Numbered from the stretch's first letter, positions 43,244 to 52,043 are shown. The stretch: DNA of 64,000 nt from Caenimonas soli (GCF_013155545.1 NZ_JABJVV010000022.1:1-64000); one strand, 5' to 3'. Translations and numbers: made by a program. The notes: generated by a model not told the origin, from the letters alone.

Positions 43244-44590
43244 TCAGGCGGCCAGTGCCGAGGCTTCCGCCGTCACCACTTCACCGCGCAGCGAATGCGA
43301 GTTCGCTGACGTGATCGTCACGTCGATCAACTGGCCGACCAGGCGGGCCGGCCCCTTGAAGTTCACCATCCGGTTGCACTCGGTGCGACCGGCCAGTTCG
43401 CTGGCGTCCTTGCGCGATGGCCCTTCGACAAGGATGCGCTGGACGGTGCCGACACGGCTGGCGCTGATGCGCGCCGCGCTGTCGTCGATCGCCGCCTGCA
43501 GCAGGTGCAGGCGTTTGAGCTTCACCTCATGTGGCGTTTCGTCGTGCAGCGCCGCTGCCGGCGTGCCGGGGCGCGGGCTGAAGATGAAACTGAAGCTGTT
43601 GTCGTAGCCGACGTCGGCGATGAGTTTCATCATCTTGCCGAAGTCTTCCTCGGTCTCGCCCGGGAAGCCCACGATGAAATCGCTGGACAGGGCCAGCTCG
43701 GGCCGGATGGCGCGCAGCTTGCGCACCGTGCTCTTGTATTCCATGGCCGTGTAGCCGCGCTTCATCGCCATCAGGATGCGGTCGCTGCCGTGCTGCACCG
43801 GCAGGTGCAGGTGGCTCACCAGCTTGGGCACCTTGGCATAGGCATCGATCAGCCGCTGGGTGAACTCGTTCGGGTGGCTGGTGGTGTAGCGGATGCGTTC
43901 TATCCCGGGGATGTCGGCCACGTATTCGATCAGCAGCGCGAAGTCGGCGATATCCGCGGTGTCGCCCATCTTGCCGCGGTAGGCGTTGACGTTCTGGCCG
44001 AGCAGCGTCACTTCCTTGACGCCCTGGTCGGCCAGGCCCGCCACCTCGATCAGGACGTCGTCGAACGGCCGCGAGACTTCCTCGCCGCGGGTGTAGGGCA
44101 CGACGCAATAGCTGCAGTACTTGGAGCAGCCTTCCATGATGCTCACGAACGCCGTGGCGCCGTCCACCCGTGCCGGCGGCAGGTGATCGAACTTCTCGAT
44201 CTCGGGAAAGCTGATGTCCACCTGCGGGCGCTGCTGGCGCTCACGCTCGCGCAGCAGATCCGGCAGGCGGTGCAGCGTTTGCGGTCCGAACACGACGTCC
44301 ACGAACGGTGCGCGCTCGATGATGGCGGCGCCTTCCTGGCTGGCCACGCAGCCACCCACGCCGATCAGCACACCCTTTTTCTTGAGATGCTTGACGCGCC
44401 CCAGGTCGCTGAACACTTTCTCCTGGGCCTTCTCGCGCACGGAGCAGGTGTTGAACAGGATCAGGTCGGCTTCCTCGACGTCTTGGGTCGGCTCGTAGCC
44501 TTGCGCAGCATTCATCACATCGGCCATTTTGTCCGAGTCGTACTCGTTCATCTGGCAGCCGAAGGTCTTGATAAAAACCTTTTTTGTCAT
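43244..44590 (-). CDS. miaB: tRNA-2-methylthio-N6-dimethylallyladenosine synthase MiaB
   Basis: The 448-residue radical SAM methylthiotransferase adds the methylthio group to i6A37 of tRNAs that read UNN codons. N-terminal cluster cysteines are in TFGCQMN, FNTCSVRE and GVGGCVAS. The radical SAM CSKYCSYC motif is near residue 155, and a TRAM domain occupies about 375-440. Length is normal. It lies eight bases after a small secreted-protein gene and precedes glrK on the same strand. Confidence 0.96.
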   Translation of the reverse strand: MTKKVFIKTFGCQMNEYDSDKMADVMNAAQGYEPTQDVEEADLILFNTCSVREKAQEKVFSDLGRVKHLKKKGVLIGVGGCVASQEGAAIIERAPFVDVVFGPQTLHRLPDLLRERERQQRPQVDISFPEIEKFDHLPPARVDGATAFVSIMEGCSKYCSYCVVPYTRGEEVSRPFDDVLIEVAGLADQGVKEVTLLGQNVNAYRGKMGDTADIADFALLIEYVADIPGIERIRYTTSHPNEFTQRLIDAYAKVPKLVSHLHLPVQHGSDRILMAMKRGYTAMEYKSTVRKLRAIRPELALSSDFIVGFPGETEEDFGKMMKLIADVGYDNSFSFIFSPRPGTPAAALHDETPHEVKLKRLHLLQAAIDDSAARISASRVGTVQRILVEGPSRKDASELAGRTECNRMVNFKGPARLVGQLIDVTITSANSHSLRGEVVTAEASALAA

Positions 44591-44598
44591 GGCAGCAC

Positions 44599-45024
44599 CT
44601 ATCGGCGGGACCCGAAGATCATCATGAGCAATTCGTTGAAGCGCTTGTAGCCTTCGGCCCCCGAGCCGGAGGTCCCGCCGAGCTTGCTGTATTCCTCCTC
44701 GGTCAGGAGCCAGACTTCATGCACCAGCCCGACCGCGTCACGGCGATAGACCACGGGCAGGGTCTTGCCCACGATGCCGCCCGAGAGGACCAGCATGTTG
44801 TTGAGGTCGCGGATGCGCGAGCCCGGCGAGAGGCGGTCGGGTTTGCCGTCCATGGTGAGTTCGGGCGGCGCCGTCACCACCATCTGGCCCAGCACGACGT
44901 CCTTGGGCGCGGAGCGTTGAATGCCTTGCGCGAGCGCGGCGGGTGGCAAGGTGAATGACAGGCCGGCCAGGGCCGCGTATGCGACCTGTACGAGGCGGGC
45001 CCGGGTTTGATTCCAGCGGTTCAT
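44599..45024 (-). CDS. Secreted hypothetical protein, 141 residues
   Basis: The protein has a signal peptide (residues 1-33, cleaved after AALAQG). The mature 108 residues carry a segment VVLGQMVVTAPPELTMDGKPDRLSPGSRIRD and a C-terminal EGYKRFNELLMMIFGSRR. I recognise no family beyond it looking like a conserved periplasmic protein of Burkholderiales. It precedes miaB by eight bases and is divergent from the GlsB/YeaQ gene. Expected location is the periplasm. Confidence 0.72.
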   Translation of the reverse strand: MNRWNQTRARLVQVAYAALAGLSFTLPPAALAQGIQRSAPKDVVLGQMVVTAPPELTMDGKPDRLSPGSRIRDLNNMLVLSGGIVGKTLPVVYRRDAVGLVHEVWLLTEEEYSKLGGTSGSGAEGYKRFNELLMMIFGSRR

Positions 45025-45170
45025 GGTGTAGATCCAGAGGCTGTGGATGTAACAAGGCGCCGGGGCGCCTCGGGCAAGCCCAAGTTTACCAACACGAGTG
45101 CGAATTGCTGAGCCACACGGGCTGAACCTGTGGCGGTAAAGTGGAAAACCAAATATTCAAGGAGGTTTCG

Positions 45171-45434
45171 ATGCTCGAGATACTTGGCACCATCGTCGTC
45201 GGCTTCATCGTGGGGCTGATCGCGCGAGCCGTCAAACCCGGCGACGACAAGCTGGGCCTGATCATGACCACGTTGCTCGGCATAGCGGGCGCCTTCATCG
45301 CACGTTATGCCGGCATGGCGATGGGCTGGTATCAGCAAAACGAGCCGGCCGGCTGGATAGCCTCGGTGCTCGGCGCCGTGGTGCTGCTGTTCGTCTACGG
45401 GCTGGTCAAGGGCAAGTCGCGCGACGCCGTCTGA
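45171..45434 (+). CDS. GlsB/YeaQ/YmgE family stress membrane protein
   Basis: The 87-residue inner-membrane protein has three hydrophobic segments and the family pattern (VGFIVGLIARAVKPG ... TTLLGIAGAFIARYAG). The family is also called transglycosylase-associated and is usually induced in general stress. The start at 45171 is decided by AAGGAGG at 45159-45165. A strong hairpin follows at 45451-45481. It stands alone between divergent and convergent neighbours. Confidence 0.9.
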   Translation: MLEILGTIVVGFIVGLIARAVKPGDDKLGLIMTTLLGIAGAFIARYAGMAMGWYQQNEPAGWIASVLGAVVLLFVYGLVKGKSRDAV

Positions 45435-45445
45435 GCGAGCGGAAA

Positions 45446-45481
45446 GCAAAAAGCCTTGCAGGCTGGCGGCCTGCAAGGCTT
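45446..45481 (-). terminator. Rho-independent terminator after the tRNA gene
   Basis: Perfect 13-base arms (AAGCCTTGCAGGC and complement) at 45451-45463 and 45469-45481 enclose a 5-base loop. The minus strand continues with TTTTGC, giving a U5 run. It should end tRNA transcription and may also limit the GlsB/YeaQ transcript from the other side. Confidence 0.85.
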
Positions 45482-45489
45482 GCGGTAGC

Positions 45490-45566
45490 TGGTGGCGCTT
45501 CACGGATTCGAACCGCGGACCTGTGGATTATGATTCCATCGCTCTAACCGACTGAGCTAAAGCGCC
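45490..45566 (-). tRNA. tRNA-Met (anticodon CAT)
   Basis: A 77-base cloverleaf begins GGCGCTTTAGCTCAG. The anticodon loop is ATCATAA, the T-loop GGTTCGAATCC, and acceptor pairing is GGCGCTT/AAGCGCC. A 3' CCA is encoded (45490-45492). The CAT anticodon could also be tRNA-Ile2 read after lysidine modification. The first acceptor base pair is G:C, unlike initiator tRNA. Elongator Met is the more likely identity. Confidence 0.9.
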
Positions 45567-45603
45567 GAGCCAACGATTATATAAGACCTGGGCCGAGTCA
45601 GCC

Positions 45604-47019
45604 TCAACGCGCCAATTTCCCCAATTCTTCCGACACCAGCCGCACGATCAGCCGGTCCAGCGTGTCCACCGAGTAATTTTTCACGTCGTGCACCGTTTCG
45701 CGGCCCGGACCGCTGGCCGGGTCATGCGCCTGGGCGTAGGTCAGGAAGACGAAACGCCCTCCGGTGTACTGCGCGATCTGGCGCTGGATTAACTCGCCTT
45801 GCTTGTCCAGGCCGCTGGCGCCCACGCTGAAGACCTTGATCCCCTTGCCCAGGGCGGCCAGCATGTCCTCGTCGTAGTGGGGCCCGCCATAGTCCAGGTG
45901 CGGCGGGGCGTCGGCCAGCAACACCACCAGGCGGGTGGCGCCCTCGCCGCGCCAGCTGAGGTTGTGCACGGTGTCGTGAAAGGCCTCGTTCATCGCTTCG
46001 GGGTAGTCGCCCCCGGCCGCAGCCCGCAAGGGATAGAGCGCGTTCTGCAGAAAGTCGCCCACGTCATTGGTGAAGTCGTGGCTGCGCAGCAGGAATTCGT
46101 CGCCCTTGTCGCGATAGGCGACCAGGCCGAAGCAGATGTCCGGCTGGCTGGGCAGGCGTGACACCTCGGCCGAAATGCTCCTCAAGGTGGCCTTGAGCTT
46201 GTCGATCTCGTCGGCCATCGAGCCGGTGGCGTCGATCAGGAAGACCAGGTCCAGCTTGGCGCGCGCCTCGGCCGGCCGGGCGTCCAGGACCACCTCCACC
46301 GAACTCTTCTGGCCGCGGGTGAGCTGCGCCCACGACTGCCGGCCGTCCTTGCGCACCGCCACCGCGTAGTAGCTGGAGCGGGAAGGATCGAAGGCATTGG
46401 GATGCAGCCAGGCGCGGCCTGCCGCATCGGTGCGCGCCCACATCGCGTGGCCGCTGGTGGCCTGCACCGCCACTTCGGCGTCCGCAACGCCGCGCCCGCG
46501 CGGGTCCTTCACTTCCAGCAGATAGCGCTCGCGGATATCGCGCGTGCGGTGCTCCACCCGGGTGCGGTTGCGAAACGCCAGGTAACCGCTGAAATCCGCG
46601 TTGTCATCGACCATGCCGGCCGTTACGGGTCCCGTCGAAGGCGGTTGCTGCACTTGCGGCTGCGGTGAGGGAAACATTGACGGCGGGCCGCTGCGGGCGG
46701 AGTCGGACAGTTCGGCGGGCGCCGACTTGGCGAGGCGGTCGCGGTGTTCGTGATGGCCACCCCGGATCTGGTCTCCCGCGACGCGGCCGGGCAGCTCGCG
46801 GGTCTGCACCGGCCTCGCGCAGTGCGTCGCCGAAGGCGCCTGGAAGTTGGGCACGGTGCGCACGATGGGCGTCGGGAACGGCATCGGCTCCGGCCAGGGC
46901 GTGGGCTTGGGTTCGGGCCACTGGCCCGGTGGCGGTGAATGAGCCGTGGCGCTGCAGGCCGCGAGCAGCAACTGCGCGATCAGTACCAGCGCGAATGGGC
47001 GCGGGGGATGGTTCTTCAT
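45604..47019 (-). CDS. Von Willebrand factor A-domain lipoprotein
   Basis: The 471-residue exported protein has lipobox LLAAC (Cys22). A long Pro/Gln-rich low-complexity region (about 25-135) follows, then a beta-rich segment (about 150-245) and a vWA domain (about 255-440). The MIDAS motif is DATGSM. A TRLVVLLADAPPH segment and the conserved PEAMNEAFHDTV helix are typical of metal-binding vWA domains. It is divergent from an ECF sigma factor with 126 bases between starts. Anchored at a membrane, it could bind a protein partner; the partner is unknown. Confidence 0.87.
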   Translation of the reverse strand: MKNHPPRPFALVLIAQLLLAACSATAHSPPPGQWPEPKPTPWPEPMPFPTPIVRTVPNFQAPSATHCARPVQTRELPGRVAGDQIRGGHHEHRDRLAKSAPAELSDSARSGPPSMFPSPQPQVQQPPSTGPVTAGMVDDNADFSGYLAFRNRTRVEHRTRDIRERYLLEVKDPRGRGVADAEVAVQATSGHAMWARTDAAGRAWLHPNAFDPSRSSYYAVAVRKDGRQSWAQLTRGQKSSVEVVLDARPAEARAKLDLVFLIDATGSMADEIDKLKATLRSISAEVSRLPSQPDICFGLVAYRDKGDEFLLRSHDFTNDVGDFLQNALYPLRAAAGGDYPEAMNEAFHDTVHNLSWRGEGATRLVVLLADAPPHLDYGGPHYDEDMLAALGKGIKVFSVGASGLDKQGELIQRQIAQYTGGRFVFLTYAQAHDPASGPGRETVHDVKNYSVDTLDRLIVRLVSEELGKLAR

Positions 47020-47145
47020 CGGGTGCCTCCAATGGATGTGGTGAAGGCTGGTACGGCTGGGCGGCGCGATGAGGGTGAATTTTTCTGCCTGGGTTTAACC
47101 CCGAAGCACGGGCTGGCCCGTAGCAGGTGATGTGAAAATCTGCCC

Positions 47146-47754
47146 ATGCCCTATAGCGCCATGCCCGACGAGCAATTGATGCTGGCCTACGCGCGGGGTG
47201 ACGCCGCTGCTTTCGACGAGCTTTACGCGCGCCATGAGGGCGCGCTGTTTCGCTTCGTGCGCAGGCTGCTGGGCGCGCCGCTGGCCGCGCAGGCCGACGA
47301 GGTGTTCCAGGACACCTGGATGCGGATCGTTGCCGCGCGAGCCAGCTTCCAGCCGCAGGGCGCGGCTTGGCGAACCTGGGCGTTCACCATTGCCCACAAC
47401 CTGGCCATGGACCGTTTGCGCGCGAGCGGCCGCGAAGTTGGCGTGAGCGCACGCGACGATGGGGAAGATCCGCTGGACTGGATCGCAGCCACCCTGGATA
47501 TGACCCATCCTTCGAGCGAGGATGTCGCCTTCTGGCGCGCTGCCGGCCAGCAATTGCTGCACTGCCTGGACGAACTGCCGCCGGCACAGCGCGCCGCGTT
47601 CCTGCTGCACCATGAAGACGGCGCCAGCGTGGAAGACCTGGCCCAAAGGCTGGGCCTGCAATTCGAGACCGCCAAGAGCCGGCTGCGCTATGCGCTGCAG
47701 AAACTGCGGGGCTGCATGCGCCAGTACCTCGACGTGCTGGAGCAACCTTCATGA
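47146..47754 (+). CDS. ECF-family RNA polymerase sigma factor
   Basis: The 202-residue sigma factor has region 2 (about residues 10-85, FDELYARHEGALFRFVRRLLG, DEVFQDTWMRI) and region 4 (about 140-190, LPPAQRAAFLLHHEDGASVEDLAQRLGLQFETAKSRLRYAL). The linker is long and acidic. The ATG at 47146 is used; an in-frame ATG at 47161 is also possible, and neither has a strong ribosome binding site. Its stop overlaps the start of the anti-sigma-like gene by four bases. No obvious ECF -35/-10 pair is visible in the 126-base upstream region. Confidence 0.9.
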   Translation: MPYSAMPDEQLMLAYARGDAAAFDELYARHEGALFRFVRRLLGAPLAAQADEVFQDTWMRIVAARASFQPQGAAWRTWAFTIAHNLAMDRLRASGREVGVSARDDGEDPLDWIAATLDMTHPSSEDVAFWRAAGQQLLHCLDELPPAQRAAFLLHHEDGASVEDLAQRLGLQFETAKSRLRYALQKLRGCMRQYLDVLEQPS

Positions 47755-48617
47755 GCGATATGCGCGATGCACGATTGCGGCGGGCGCTGGAGTCGGCGCC
47801 GGATGCGGACCTGCTGCCCGATCGGCGAACGCGCCGGGCGGTGCTCGATGCCGCCCGGCAGGCCCTGGCGCCGCCGCCTCCCGCCGCTTGGTGGCAAAAG
47901 CTGTGGCAAGGCATGGGTAACCGGTCCATGCCCTGGAATGCGGCCCTGGCCAGCGTCGTGATCGCGACCTTGGTCACGGTGCTCTGGCGCGAACGGGAGA
48001 TCCCCACCGCCATGCCGGACATGGCGCAGACGCGCGAGCCATCGCCAGCAGCGGAGCCGCCGGTCGTGTCGCCTCCAGCCCAGCCATCCGCCGCTGTCAC
48101 GCCACCGCCGGCCGCTACGCCGGCGCGCAAGCCGGCACCTGCCACCACCAAGCCTCAGCCGGCCGAGTCGCCGCGTGAGCGGCGCGCAGAGGCGGCGGTT
48201 GATGCCATGCGCGACCAGGAGCAGAGGGAGCTGGCGAAGAGCGTCCCCTCGCCGCAATCTGCCGCGCCGGGTGCACCGGCGATGTCGCGGGCTGAGTCGA
48301 CTGCCGCCATTCACTGGACGCATTTGCGCATCGCATCGCAGGGGCGCACTTGGGAGGTGGCACGGGAACAGGCACCGGGCCTCGCCCAGTTGCTGAACGG
48401 CATGGCGCGCGAAGCGCGCAGCCAGGAGGCGCTGGAAGCGGCCGTGACCCACCGGATCGAGTTGACCCGCGAGGGCCAGCCCGCGGGTGTGATCGAGCTG
48501 GCCGGGGCCCAGCTGCGCTGGACCCTTGCCGGTCTTGGCGGGACTTACACGACGCGCCCGGAACCGGCCCGGCTGCAAGCCTTGCGAGAGGAGATCAACC
48601 GCCTGGCTGCGCGCTGA
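47751..48617 (+). CDS. Anti-sigma-factor-like membrane protein
   Basis: The 288-residue protein has a cytoplasmic N-terminal helical region (residues 1-60) that could bind the sigma factor, and one transmembrane helix at about 62-80 (NAALASVVIATLVTVLW). A Pro/Ala-rich linker (about 85-160) and a C-terminal periplasmic segment of about 110 residues follow. There is no zinc-binding HxxxCxxC motif of ZAS anti-sigma factors. The four-base overlap with the sigma gene and the topology make an anti-sigma role likely. No family name is recognisable. Confidence 0.72.
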   Translation: MSDMRDARLRRALESAPDADLLPDRRTRRAVLDAARQALAPPPPAAWWQKLWQGMGNRSMPWNAALASVVIATLVTVLWREREIPTAMPDMAQTREPSPAAEPPVVSPPAQPSAAVTPPPAATPARKPAPATTKPQPAESPRERRAEAAVDAMRDQEQRELAKSVPSPQSAAPGAPAMSRAESTAAIHWTHLRIASQGRTWEVAREQAPGLAQLLNGMAREARSQEALEAAVTHRIELTREGQPAGVIELAGAQLRWTLAGLGGTYTTRPEPARLQALREEINRLAAR

Positions 48618-48629
48618 GGAATTGCACCG

Positions 48630-49409
48630 TCACTGGTGCTTGAACTGAGCCTTGCGCTTGTTGACGAAGGCATCCATGCCTTCCTTCTGGTCGGCGGTCG
48701 CGAACATGGCATGGAACATCCGGCGCTCGAACATCACGCCGTCGGAGAGGCCGCTCTCGAAGGACCGGTTGATCGATTCCTTGGCGGCCATCACGGCGAC
48801 CTGCGAGAAGTCGCAAATCGTCAGGGCTGCGGCCAGCGTTTCGTCCATCAGCTTGTCCAGCGGCACCACGCGGCTGACCAGGCCCGAACGCTCGGCTTCG
48901 GTCGCGTCCATCATCCGCGACGTCAATGCCATGTCCATCGCCTTGGATTTCCCCACTGCGCGCGGCAGGCGTTGCGTGCCGCCGGCGCCCGGAATGATGC
49001 CCAGCTTGATCTCGGGCTGGCCGAACCTCGCGTTGTCCGCGGCAATGATGAAGTCGCACATCATCGCCAGCTCGCAGCCGCCGCCCAGCGCGAACCCGCT
49101 CACCGCCGCGATCACCGGCTTGCGTATGCTGCGGATGGTTTCCCAGTTGCGGGTGATGTAGTCGCCCTTGTAGGCGTCGGCGAAGGAGTAGCTGGCCATG
49201 GCGCCGATGTCGGCCCCCGCGGCAAAGGCCTTTTCGCTGCCAGTGATCACTATGCAGCCGATCGCCTCGTCGGCGTCGAACGCCTTGAGCGCGGCGCCCA
49301 GTTCATCCATCAGCTCGTTGTTCAGTGCGTTGAGCTGCTTGGGCCGGTTCAACGTGACGATGCCGACCTTGCCGCCTTCGGTGCGAACCTGGATGAGTTC
49401 GTAAGCCAT
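48630..49409 (-). CDS. Enoyl-CoA hydratase (crotonase family)
   Basis: The 259-residue protein has the oxyanion-hole segment AFAAGADI near residue 65. Both catalytic glutamates of true hydratases are present, in LGGGCELAMMCD and GQPEIKLGIIPGAGGTQRL (near 115 and 135). It may be the PaaF hydratase of phenylacetate catabolism, because a TetR-type palindrome is shared with divergent paaG-paaI-paaK; general beta-oxidation is the alternative. The ATG is preceded by AGGAGA. A -10 TATAGT lies at 49434-49439 on this strand and the palindrome covers its -35 region. Confidence 0.9.
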   Translation of the reverse strand: MAYELIQVRTEGGKVGIVTLNRPKQLNALNNELMDELGAALKAFDADEAIGCIVITGSEKAFAAGADIGAMASYSFADAYKGDYITRNWETIRSIRKPVIAAVSGFALGGGCELAMMCDFIIAADNARFGQPEIKLGIIPGAGGTQRLPRAVGKSKAMDMALTSRMMDATEAERSGLVSRVVPLDKLMDETLAAALTICDFSQVAVMAAKESINRSFESGLSDGVMFERRMFHAMFATADQKEGMDAFVNKRKAQFKHQ

Positions 49410-49450
49410 GCTTTTCTCCTGTTTAATCGCAGCACTATACCCAGGCCTGC

Positions 49451-49476
49451 ATTAACCGACCGAGTGGTCGGTTAAT
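49451..49476. promoter_or_regulatory. TetR-type (PaaR-like) operator
   Basis: A perfect inverted repeat has 11-base arms (ATTAACCGACC and complement) and the centre GAGT. It lies between the divergent enoyl-CoA hydratase and paaG genes, over the -35 region of the leftward promoter. The ACCGACC/GGTCGGT core fits operators reported for TetR-family regulators of phenylacetate and fatty-acid genes in beta-proteobacteria. No TetR gene is in the window. Confidence 0.78.
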
Positions 49477-49503
49477 GGTAGAGTGACACCAAGGAGACCG
49501 TTC

Positions 49504-50307
49504 ATGACCGACAAGACCGTCCTTTACGAGGTGCGCGGCGCCGTGGCGCTGATCACGCTCAACCGCCCGCAGGCGCTCAACAGCTTTACCCGGGCGATGC
49601 ACCAGGAACTCTGGGATGCCTTCGACAAGATCGAGGCCGACAAGTCCATCCGCGCCCTGGTGATCACCGGCGCAGGACGCGGCTTTTGCGCCGGCGCCGA
49701 TCTGGCCGAATTCGATTTCGCGCCGGGCCCGGACCTGATCGAGCGCGCCAATCCCGGGCCGATCATCGATCAGGCTTTCAACCCGACGGTGCGCAAGTTG
49801 CAGGCGCTGCGCGTGCCGACGGTGGCGGCCGTCAACGGCGTCGCCGCGGGCGCGGGCGCCTCGCTGGCGATGACCTGCGATCTGGCGGTGGCCGCACCAA
49901 GCGCGAGCTTCATCCAGGCCTTCAGCAAGATCGGCTTGGTGCCGGACGCCGGCGGCACCTGGTTCCTGGTCAAGCGCCTGGGCCTGGCGCGCGCGCTGGG
50001 CTGCGCGATGCTGGGTGACAAGCTGAGCGCCAAGGATGCAAAAGAGCAGGGGATGATCTGGGAGGTTGCGGCAGAGGGCGAGGATTGCGTCGAAGCCGCG
50101 ATGAAATTGGCGCAGCGGCTGGCCACCATGCCGACCAAGGCGTTGGTCGAGACACGCCGGCTGCTGCGGGCTGCCGCCAGCAACGAGCTCGATGTCCAGC
50201 TCGACGCCGAGCGCGACACCCAGTCGGCCCTGGGCAACACGCACGACTACATCGAGGGCGTCACGGCGTTCCTGCAGAAACGCCCCGCCCAGTTCAAGGG
50301 GGAATGA
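49504..50307 (+). CDS. paaG: 1,2-epoxyphenylacetyl-CoA isomerase (PaaG)
   Basis: The 267-residue crotonase-fold enzyme converts ring-epoxide phenylacetyl-CoA to oxepin-CoA in aerobic phenylacetate degradation. The oxyanion hole is in GAGRGFCAGADL (near residue 60). The hydratase glutamates are replaced (GAGASLAMTCD), and the isomerase Asp is present in GLVPDAGGTWFL. The start at 49504 is set by AAGGAG and follows the palindromic operator. paaG, paaI and paaK overlap by four bases each. Confidence 0.92.
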   Translation: MTDKTVLYEVRGAVALITLNRPQALNSFTRAMHQELWDAFDKIEADKSIRALVITGAGRGFCAGADLAEFDFAPGPDLIERANPGPIIDQAFNPTVRKLQALRVPTVAAVNGVAAGAGASLAMTCDLAVAAPSASFIQAFSKIGLVPDAGGTWFLVKRLGLARALGCAMLGDKLSAKDAKEQGMIWEVAAEGEDCVEAAMKLAQRLATMPTKALVETRRLLRAAASNELDVQLDAERDTQSALGNTHDYIEGVTAFLQKRPAQFKGE

Positions 50308-50744
50308 TGCCGGATGCTCGCGCGCTAGCCGCCCAGGTCGGCGAAACCATGTTCGCTGGAGACCGCGCCAGCAAGGATTTCATGCAGATGGAGCTTCTTA
50401 GCTGCGAGCCCGGCCGCGCCACCATGCGCATGACGGTGCGCGAGCAGATGCTCAACGGGCACGACATCTGCCATGGCGGCCTGATCTTCACGCTGGCCGA
50501 CTCCACTTTCGCTTTCGCCTGCAACAGCCGCAACCAGGCCACGGTGGCAGCGGGCTGCAGCATCGAGTTCCTCCGGCCCGGCCGGCTCGGCGACGTGCTC
50601 ACCTGCGAGGGCGTGGAGCAGGTGCTGCAAGGCCGGCACGGCATCTACGACATGAAGGTCTGCAACCAGCGCGGCGAGACGGTCGCGATGTTTCGCGGCA
50701 AGAGCACGCAGATCCAGGGCCACGTGATCAAGGAAGCGGAATGA
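50304..50744 (+). CDS. paaI: Hydroxyphenylacetyl-CoA thioesterase (PaaI)
   Basis: The 146-residue hot-dog-fold thioesterase releases CoA from dead-end hydroxyphenylacetyl-CoA and similar esters, protecting the CoA pool. The PaaI motif HDICHGGLIFTLADSTFAFACN is near residues 50-72. Two in-frame ATG codons start at 50304 and 50307. The first overlaps the paaG stop (ATGA) and follows AAGGGGG. It overlaps paaK by four bases. Confidence 0.93.
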   Translation: MMPDARALAAQVGETMFAGDRASKDFMQMELLSCEPGRATMRMTVREQMLNGHDICHGGLIFTLADSTFAFACNSRNQATVAAGCSIEFLRPGRLGDVLTCEGVEQVLQGRHGIYDMKVCNQRGETVAMFRGKSTQIQGHVIKEAE

Positions 50745-52039
50745 ACAGTTTTCCCTTGGAGGCTATCGAGACAGCCGGCATCGACGAGCTGCGCGCCCTG
50801 CAGCTCAAGCGCCTGCAAGCCACGCTGGCCCACGCCTACGCCAACTCGCCGGTCTATCGCGCCAAGTTCGACCAGGAGCGGATCCACCCGAAGGATTGCC
50901 GCACGCTCGCCGACCTGGCGAAGTTCCCCTTCACCACCAAGCAGGACCTGCGAGACAGCTATCCCTTCGGCATGTTCGCGGTGCCGCGCGAACAATGCGC
51001 GCGCATCCACGCTTCCAGCGGAACCACCGGCAAGCCCACCGTTGTGGGCTATACCCGCAACGACATCGACACCTGGTCCCACGTGATGGCGCGCAGCATC
51101 CGCGCGGCAGGCGCCCGGCCCGGCGACCTGGTGCACGTGAGCTACGGCTATGGCCTGTTCACCGGCGGCCTGGGCGCGCACTATGGCGCCGAGAGACTGG
51201 GGCTCACCGTGGTGCCGTTCGGCGGCGGCCAGACCGAGCGCCAGGTGCAGTTGATCAACGATTTCCGCCCCGACATCATCATGGTCACGCCCAGCTACAT
51301 GCTGGCCATCGCCGACGAATTCGAGCGGCAAGGGCTGGATCCCGCGCAGTCCAGCCTGCGCCTGGGCATCTTCGGCGCCGAGCCCTGGACCAACGACATG
51401 CGCGAAGCGATCGAGCGGCGCATGGGCCTGGACGCGGTCGACATCTATGGCCTGTCGGAGGTGATGGGTCCGGGCGTGGCCAACGAGTGCCTGGAAACCA
51501 AGGACGGCCCAACGATCTGGGAGGATCATTTCTACCCCGAGATCATCGATCCGGAAACCGGGGAGCTGGTGGCCGACGGCGAACTGGGTGAGCTGGTGTT
51601 CACCAGCCTGACCAAGGAAGCGCTGCCCATCATCCGCTACCGCACGCGCGACCTGACGCGCCTCTTGCCTGGCACGGCGCGCACGATGCGGCGGATGGAG
51701 AAGATCACCGGCCGCAGCGACGACATGATGATCGTGCGCGGCGTGAACGTCTTCCCCACGCAGATCGAGGAGCTGATCCTGAAGCGCGCCGAGCTGGCGC
51801 CGCACTACCAGTGCATCCTCACCCGCGAAGGTCCGCTGGATTGCCTGACCGTGGCTGTCGAAACCCGGCATGACCTGGCGCATGACTCGGCGCCGGCCCA
51901 GGCCGCCGCCGAGAGGCTGGCGCATGAGATCAAGACCTACATCGGCACTTCGGCGCGGATCGAGCTGCGCGCCTGCGGTGGCGTCGAGCGCAGCATGGGC
52001 AAGGCCAAGCGCGTGCTGGACCAGCGCAAGGCCGCGTGA
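50741..52039 (+). CDS. paaK: Phenylacetate-CoA ligase
   Basis: The 432-residue adenylate-forming enzyme activates phenylacetate with ATP and CoA, the first step of the pathway. Visible motifs are the ATP-binding SSGTTGKPTVVGYT (near residue 95), YGLSEVMGPGVANEC (near 235) and the C-terminal GRSDDMMIVRGVNVFPTQIE (near 325). It is the last gene of the paaGIK operon. The ring-hydroxylating PaaABCDE oxygenase and PaaZ are not in the window. It is convergent with the DUF3108 gene, four bases apart. Confidence 0.95.
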   Translation: MNSFPLEAIETAGIDELRALQLKRLQATLAHAYANSPVYRAKFDQERIHPKDCRTLADLAKFPFTTKQDLRDSYPFGMFAVPREQCARIHASSGTTGKPTVVGYTRNDIDTWSHVMARSIRAAGARPGDLVHVSYGYGLFTGGLGAHYGAERLGLTVVPFGGGQTERQVQLINDFRPDIIMVTPSYMLAIADEFERQGLDPAQSSLRLGIFGAEPWTNDMREAIERRMGLDAVDIYGLSEVMGPGVANECLETKDGPTIWEDHFYPEIIDPETGELVADGELGELVFTSLTKEALPIIRYRTRDLTRLLPGTARTMRRMEKITGRSDDMMIVRGVNVFPTQIEELILKRAELAPHYQCILTREGPLDCLTVAVETRHDLAHDSAPAQAAAERLAHEIKTYIGTSARIELRACGGVERSMGKAKRVLDQRKAA

Positions 52040-52043
52040 GTGA

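Noticed and set aside
47020..47145. Search for an autoregulated ECF promoter between the vWA and sigma genes
   Set aside because: No convincing -35/-10 pair of an ECF type was found; GGGTTTAACCC is a palindrome there but too short to interpret.
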